DNA from: an uncultured Bacteriovoracaceae bacterium
Lineage (GTDB): Bacteria; Bdellovibrionota; Bacteriovoracia; Bacteriovoracales; Bacteriovoracaceae
Direction of reading: 5' to 3'
NCBI GenBank assembly: GCA_913053615.1
Contig: CAJXHA010000003.1
Coordinates: 1-36,146 of the forward strand
DNA length: 36,146 nt
The position numbers were made by a program, and so were the translations under genes. The notes under the pieces were generated by a model. It had not been told where the DNA came from and ran no database searches. It was given only the letters and a program-made list of their open reading frames with translations. This document shows positions 31,977 to 36,146 of this stretch, in pieces; position 1 is the stretch's first letter; the number at the start of each line of letters is the position of its first letter.

Positions 31977-33062
31977 ATGAAAAATCAATTTATACAAACC
32001 TCACTAAAATTAATTCTTACCTACTTAGCTGTGATTGCTGGGATTTACTATCTTTTTGGAAGTTATGGTTTAGTTGGTGATATTTGGGCCGAAAACTCAT
32101 TTTGGAAATTCTTAATATATGGAGTTTTAATTACTCATATCACTATTACTTCAATGAGCTTATCATTTCATCGTTTTCATACTCATAAGGGTGTGACTTT
32201 TAATCCTATTATCGATGCGCTGATGCAATTAAATCTGTGGTTAGTTGGTGGAATGTCAAAGCTGGATTGGGTTTCAGTTCATATCTATCACCATGCATTT
32301 TCAGATAAAAAAGAAGATCCACATAGTCCTGTTCAAAAGGGATTATTACACATTCTTTTTCTAGGAGTTTTTGACTATAGCAATGCTAAAACTAGTGAAC
32401 CTGTTTTAAGAATTAGAAAAACAATTAGAAGAAATAAGCTTGAGCAGTTTATTGCAGATCATACTTTAATGGGACTTGTGATTTTAACTGCTTTTAATTT
32501 AATTATGTTTGGTCCTTTATATGGATCAATTTTATCTGTAATCAACTTTTCAGTATCACCGATCTTTGCAGTTGGTGGTGTGAATGGTTTTGCACACTGG
32601 GTAGGTTATAAGAATCATAATTACCATGATAATTCACGTAACCTTGGTTTTGTTTTTCCATTAAACTTTCTTATTTGTGGGGAATTAGATCATAATAATC
32701 ACCACGCTCATCCAACATCTTGTTCATTTAGACATAGATGGTTTGAATTTGATTGGGGATATTTTTATATTAAAATTATGGATAAGTTAGGTCTTGCTAA
32801 TATTAAGCATGCCTATACTCCAAAGTCTTTAAAGCGTGAGCTCTCAGTTAAAGTTGTAAATATTATTGAGATGGATGCTCGTTTTAGAAAGAGACTGGAA
32901 GAATTAGCACAAGAGCTAAACACCAACTATCAAGATCTTATTCAAAATATTAAGGACTATATTGAAGGAAAGAAAATCAAAATGTCTGAAGAAGTGAAGC
33001 TACTTATTTCGGAAGCCAAAAGAACTTTCTATATTAATTACCGTCTCAATCTCAATTACTAA
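31977..33062 (+). CDS. Acyl-lipid/acyl-CoA fatty-acid desaturase
   Basis: A 361-residue membrane di-iron desaturase with four hydrophobic stretches and the three histidine boxes in family order: HRFHTH (65-70), HIYHH (102-106) and DHNNHH (238-243). It introduces a double bond, most likely delta-9, to keep membranes fluid. Residues 290-361 form a Lys/Glu-rich helical tail beyond the usual desaturase core. It needs electrons from a ferredoxin or similar; the NuoI-like ferredoxin lies immediately upstream. AGGAG sets the start. Its stop codon abuts that of the convergent aat gene with no space. Confidence 0.93.
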   Translation: MKNQFIQTSLKLILTYLAVIAGIYYLFGSYGLVGDIWAENSFWKFLIYGVLITHITITSMSLSFHRFHTHKGVTFNPIIDALMQLNLWLVGGMSKLDWVSVHIYHHAFSDKKEDPHSPVQKGLLHILFLGVFDYSNAKTSEPVLRIRKTIRRNKLEQFIADHTLMGLVILTAFNLIMFGPLYGSILSVINFSVSPIFAVGGVNGFAHWVGYKNHNYHDNSRNLGFVFPLNFLICGELDHNNHHAHPTSCSFRHRWFEFDWGYFYIKIMDKLGLANIKHAYTPKSLKRELSVKVVNIIEMDARFRKRLEELAQELNTNYQDLIQNIKDYIEGKKIKMSEEVKLLISEAKRTFYINYRLNLNY

Positions 33063-33725
33063 TTAAGAATCAAATATTTCTATTCTAGAGCAGCTCGGAC
33101 TGAGCTGCTTTAGTTTATTCATAAAAACCTTACGACTAATTTCTTTGCCCCCAAAAGACTTTAAAAGTGGAGTCACCATTTGAGTGTCAATCCATTTAAG
33201 ACCTGATTTCTGTAAGTGCTCAACTAGAAAATTGAGGGCAAATTTCGAAGCATTATCTTTTAAATGAAACATGGATTCACCAGAGATAATTTCCCCAATA
33301 CTCACACCATATAGGCCACCAATAAGTTCGCCCTTTTCATAAGTACCTACACAATAAGCGAGACCATTATGAAACATATTTATATAGCCATCAATGATGG
33401 CTTGATTAATCCAAGTTCCACTCTCATGCTTTCTTTTGACATTGGCACAGTGAAGAATAATCGCCTCAAAGTCAGTATTAAATTTTGCATAGTAGTCAGT
33501 TTTCTTTAAGAACTTCTCAAATGACTTTGGTCTTTTATAGTTTACGAATTCTAAGATACCTCTAGGATTTGGAGCAAACCAAGTTAGGGGATACTGCTCA
33601 CTAACGGGCCAAGGAAAAATTCCATGGGTATAGGCCTCAGTTAGTGTGGTAATAGAGAGATCACCACCTATTGCAAGTAGACCGTCTTCATTGGCCTCTT
33701 CCACATTAGGAAATTTAACCACCAT
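33063..33725 (-). CDS. aat: Leucyl/phenylalanyl-tRNA-protein transferase
   Basis: Adds Leu or Phe from tRNA to proteins with N-terminal Arg or Lys, marking them for ClpS/ClpAP. The 220-residue product has the family blocks: FPNVEEANEDGLLAIGGDLS, YTHGIFPWP, WFAPNPRGIL, HESGTWINQAIIDGYINMFHNGLAYCVGTYEKGELIGGLYGVSIGEIISGESMF and WIDTQMVTPLLKSFGGKEISRKVF. The ATG at 33725 was preferred over a TTG at 33740; it overlaps the end of the ureohydrolase gene by 11 nt. No clpS or clpA is in this window. Confidence 0.95.
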   Translation of the reverse strand: MVVKFPNVEEANEDGLLAIGGDLSITTLTEAYTHGIFPWPVSEQYPLTWFAPNPRGILEFVNYKRPKSFEKFLKKTDYYAKFNTDFEAIILHCANVKRKHESGTWINQAIIDGYINMFHNGLAYCVGTYEKGELIGGLYGVSIGEIISGESMFHLKDNASKFALNFLVEHLQKSGLKWIDTQMVTPLLKSFGGKEISRKVFMNKLKQLSPSCSRIEIFDS

Positions 33726-34809
33726 TTTGCATACTCGCAATAAGTTGATTCAAAATTAATTGTGAGCTTAGAAGAGTTGTTTCTGGCTCTGGGCTTTCGT
33801 GAGACTTCTTATAACTACTTACGAAGGGAGCGACTTCCACAAGGTCTGCACCAGTAATATTAAACTTTTCTCCTACTGCCTTAATGATTGCAATGCCATC
33901 ATGAGGAGAGAGTCCCTCGTCTTCAGGGGTTCCTGTACTACTTGCATACTTACTGTCTAGAAAGTCGATATCAAAGCTAATATAAACTTCATCTATTTTT
34001 CTAAGACTCAAGTAATCCAGTGTCGTTTTAATAATTTTATTTAAACCAATTGTTTTAAAGTCATGGTGCCAAAATTGTTGGATCCCAAGCTTATTTTGCC
34101 AATACTCTTTAGGTTGGCCTGATGAACGAATTCCATATTGTAAGATATCACTAGGGCGCTCAAGGAGTTCAATCATATGATAGGCCCAAGAGGCAAAGCA
34201 AATATCAATGCCAAGGCGTTGATCCATAAGATCTGTATGAGCATCAAAGTGTATGATTGCACATCTCTTGCCTTTCGCCTTTCTGGCCTTAAGCCACTCT
34301 TTAACGACAGGGTAACTTACCGAATGGTCACCACCAAGACTAAGCATCTTTTGATCTGAGCTAAACACTTCACTTGCAATAACTTCAGCAATACTCAGTG
34401 GACTAACGGGTAAATCAGCACCATCATAAATGGCATCTTGTGCATTCTTTATTGTTTCTTTATTTAAGTATTTATCATGTAAGAGGTGAGGGATGGTTTT
34501 TATATCACCTAATTCAAATAATGCATTTGTGTAATCAATTCTTTCTCTAAGAAATAAAGGTCCCCAATTTGCTCCTCTTTGAATACCTCCGCCGGTATCA
34601 CTAGGAATTCCCAGGATTTTTATTTTATCTTGTACTTTATCAATATTTTTAAGACTTTCTTGCCAATGAGATTTAACTACTTCTAAGTCTGTGCTTTGAT
34701 AAAAGCTTTGATGAAATTTCTCGCGAATTTCTTTTCCTGTGTGTACTGTGTGCACACCCATACCTGGAGGAGTTAAGAGGTGATGAAAATTATTCTTTAG
34801 GTTTTCCAT
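33715..34809 (-). CDS. Arginase/agmatinase/formiminoglutamase-family ureohydrolase
   Basis: A 364-residue binuclear manganese hydrolase. Metal ligands are complete: H162 (GGDHS), D189, H191 and D193 (HFDAHTD), D280 and D282 (SFDIDFLD). These enzymes split guanidino-type or formimino groups from arginine, agmatine, formiminoglutamate or guanidine compounds. The ~70-residue N-terminal extension and length fit formiminoglutamase/arginase relatives rather than agmatinase, but specificity cannot be read. It lies between a hydroxyacid dehydrogenase gene (1-nt gap) and aat (11-nt overlap), so all three are one transcript. No hut genes nearby. Confidence 0.9.
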   Translation of the reverse strand: MENLKNNFHHLLTPPGMGVHTVHTGKEIREKFHQSFYQSTDLEVVKSHWQESLKNIDKVQDKIKILGIPSDTGGGIQRGANWGPLFLRERIDYTNALFELGDIKTIPHLLHDKYLNKETIKNAQDAIYDGADLPVSPLSIAEVIASEVFSSDQKMLSLGGDHSVSYPVVKEWLKARKAKGKRCAIIHFDAHTDLMDQRLGIDICFASWAYHMIELLERPSDILQYGIRSSGQPKEYWQNKLGIQQFWHHDFKTIGLNKIIKTTLDYLSLRKIDEVYISFDIDFLDSKYASSTGTPEDEGLSPHDGIAIIKAVGEKFNITGADLVEVAPFVSSYKKSHESPEPETTLLSSQLILNQLIASMQNGG

Positions 34810-34810
34810 A

Positions 34811-35794
34811 TTAAAAATAATTAATTGAACTTTCTTTTAAAAGGAAATCTGTAAACTCTGCTTTAAAAGCGTCAATCTTACCTTGTTGATGATAATGAAC
34901 AAATTTTTCAATGATGTATTTTTCAAACTTAATAATATCATTATTCAATTCACTATATACCCCAGCGATATGAGAAGTTTTATTAACGTTTTTTATTTCA
35001 AACATATGCCCAGGATTAAATGGCTCTTTTTCAAAGACATCTAAAAAAGCAAAGAAACGCTCATTTTTCTGCAAATGAGTTATTAAGTCTGTTTCATTAA
35101 TAATCTCGCCTCGAGCTGGATTAATTAAGGTCGCATCTTGTGGAATCTTTTTTAAGAACTCACTATTAATAAGGCCACGACTCGTGCTGGTTAATGAAGC
35201 CGCAACGATAACGATACTCTTTTGAGAGAGATCAATATTTGAAAAGTCTTTATGCACCCACTTATTAAAATGGCTTTCTTCAATATATGGGTCAACTACC
35301 TCAACTGATGAGCATAGGGGCTTTAGAGTTTGGAAAACGATCTTTCCAATATTTCCATGACCTATAATAAGCACTTTTTGATCTCTTAATAGTCCACGTT
35401 CCCACTTACGATCATGAGACCAATACTGTTGATTAGTCATTGGAGTAAAGTGATGAAATAAACAACTCATAATGTATTCCACTACTGCATGAGAGCGGAT
35501 TGGATTACCTAGAATGATTGGAAAATCTACTTTTTGAACAAAGTTCTTTGGAATATTTTCATGGCCCGAGTTGGGATGAATCATTAGAACAGTATTATCT
35601 AAAAGCACCTCTGGTAATTCTTCAGGGACTGTGTGGGTATTTGAGAGTAAAATAAAAGGGGATTGATCATCTAACTCTGTTAGACTTTTGATGTACTTTA
35701 CCTCTTCTACATTTTCGAGGTCATTTTTTTCGCGATTAAAGAACTCCGTGTCCTGATAACTGCTAGAATTCGTTCTATATACTTGATAGCTCAT
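34811..35794 (-). CDS. D-isomer-specific 2-hydroxyacid dehydrogenase
   Basis: A 327-residue NAD(P)-dependent oxidoreductase. The Rossmann segment KVLIIGHGNIGKIVFQTLKPLCSSVEVVDPY has the GxGxxG-type GHGNIG. The catalytic residues are the Arg of NPARGEIINETDL, the Glu of FEKEP and the His of SHIAG. Family substrates include D-lactate, glycerate, phosphoglycerate and hydroxypyruvate; here unknown. The N-terminal half is more diverged than usual. TAGAAT lies 6 nt before the ATG and no ribosome site is present, so the transcript is probably leaderless. It leads a three-gene minus-strand operon. Confidence 0.88.
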   Translation of the reverse strand: MSYQVYRTNSSSYQDTEFFNREKNDLENVEEVKYIKSLTELDDQSPFILLSNTHTVPEELPEVLLDNTVLMIHPNSGHENIPKNFVQKVDFPIILGNPIRSHAVVEYIMSCLFHHFTPMTNQQYWSHDRKWERGLLRDQKVLIIGHGNIGKIVFQTLKPLCSSVEVVDPYIEESHFNKWVHKDFSNIDLSQKSIVIVAASLTSTSRGLINSEFLKKIPQDATLINPARGEIINETDLITHLQKNERFFAFLDVFEKEPFNPGHMFEIKNVNKTSHIAGVYSELNNDIIKFEKYIIEKFVHYHQQGKIDAFKAEFTDFLLKESSINYF

Positions 35795-35800
35795 ACTTGA

Positions 35801-35806
35801 ATTCTA
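35801..35806 (-). promoter_or_regulatory. -10 box; predicted leaderless start of dehydrogenase operon
   Basis: On the minus strand TAGAAT ends 6 nt before the ATG at 35794, without a Shine-Dalgarno. Confidence 0.45.
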
Positions 35807-35873
35807 AAGGAAAATAGCTTTCTAGACTAGCGAAAATCGGGTTTCTATTGTAGGATGCCCAAAAAGGGACACT

Positions 35874-36146
35874 ATGATATCGATTAAATCAGAAAGAGAA
35901 ATTAACTTGATGCGCCAATCATGCCAACTTGCAGCAAAATCACTAAATTATATTGAGGATAAGCTTGAAGTAGGGATGACAACTGAGGATGTTAATCAAT
36001 TGATTCACAATTTTATAATCGAAAATGGTGCGACACCTTCTACTTTAAATTATCACGGCTTTCCAAAGAGTTGTTGTACAAGTTTAAACGAAGTTATTTG
36101 TCATGGTATTCCTAATACCAAAGATAAATTAAAAGATGGTGATCTC
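35874..36146 (+). CDS. map: Methionine aminopeptidase type I, N-terminal part (runs off window)
   Basis: 91 codons from the ATG to the window end. MISIKSEREINLMRQSCQLAAKSL, then GMTTEDVNQLIHNFIIENGATPSTLNYHGFPKSCCTSLNEVICHGIP, is the typical MetAP I N terminus including the substrate-pocket His in NEVICHGIP. The enzyme removes the starter Met from new proteins. The metal ligands lie beyond the window. AAGGGA precedes the ATG. Divergent from the dehydrogenase operon across 79 nt. Confidence 0.95.
   Translation, partial: MISIKSEREINLMRQSCQLAAKSLNYIEDKLEVGMTTEDVNQLIHNFIIENGATPSTLNYHGFPKSCCTSLNEVICHGIPNTKDKLKDGDL

Overview
The window is an A+T-rich chromosomal segment with dense, mostly orthologous-looking genes, many lipoproteins and secreted proteins, and two tRNAs. 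No mobile element, CRISPR array or rRNA was seen. The mix suggests a Gram-negative Bdellovibrionota-type bacterium, possibly a Bacteriovorax/Halobacteriovorax-like marine predator: LPS glycosyltransferases, OmpA-like and other lipoproteins, a PilZ protein, type III glutamine synthetase, a protein-glutaminase-like exoenzyme, and large lipoproteins with no recognisable family. This taxonomic placement is an inference from gene content and base composition; no marker gene was searched.

Layout. 1-1134: end of a PilZ protein, a stand-alone receiver protein and a convergent pair of small genes. 1593-6193: the protein quality-control block clpP-clpX-lon, with strong terminators, followed by tRNA-Val. 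6438-8912 (minus): OmpA-like lipoprotein, two paralogous exported OB-fold-like proteins and a nitroreductase. 9079-13644: a stress-type region with Dps, a DUF2383-like ferritin-fold protein, a complete phosphorelay (response regulator, HPt protein, hybrid histidine kinase) and a DUF1328-like membrane protein. 13702-17568: a GNAT-nitrilase fusion, a PG-binding-like protein and small exported proteins. 17759-25117: a 795-residue lipoprotein, a YkgJ-type cysteine-cluster protein, GSIII, a protein-glutaminase-like enzyme and a DUF1554-like lipoprotein. 25347-27943: AlkB-like dioxygenase, two LPS-type glycosyltransferases and tRNA-Leu. 27971-31896: a lipoprotein followed by three genes resembling Complex I subunits B, CD and I. 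31977-36146: fatty-acid desaturase, the minus-strand set hydroxyacid dehydrogenase / ureohydrolase / Aat, and the start of methionine aminopeptidase.

Most notable points. (1) The 29.5-31.9 kb genes look like a peripheral-arm remnant or relative of respiratory Complex I: the NuoB-like protein has no cysteine at all, the NuoC-NuoD-like fusion lacks the quinone-site and [NiFe] motifs, yet the NuoI-like ferredoxin keeps both 4Fe-4S motifs. (2) A palindrome TGTGTA-N6-TACACA occurs twice exactly and twice in degenerate form, all four copies in promoter regions around the phosphorelay and its stress-type neighbours, suggesting a local regulon. (3) Several single genes have a -10 box 6-8 nt before the start codon and no Shine-Dalgarno, consistent with leaderless mRNAs.

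Protein turnover genes (clpP, clpX, lon, aat, map) sit at both ends of the window. Envelope and exported proteins dominate the middle.
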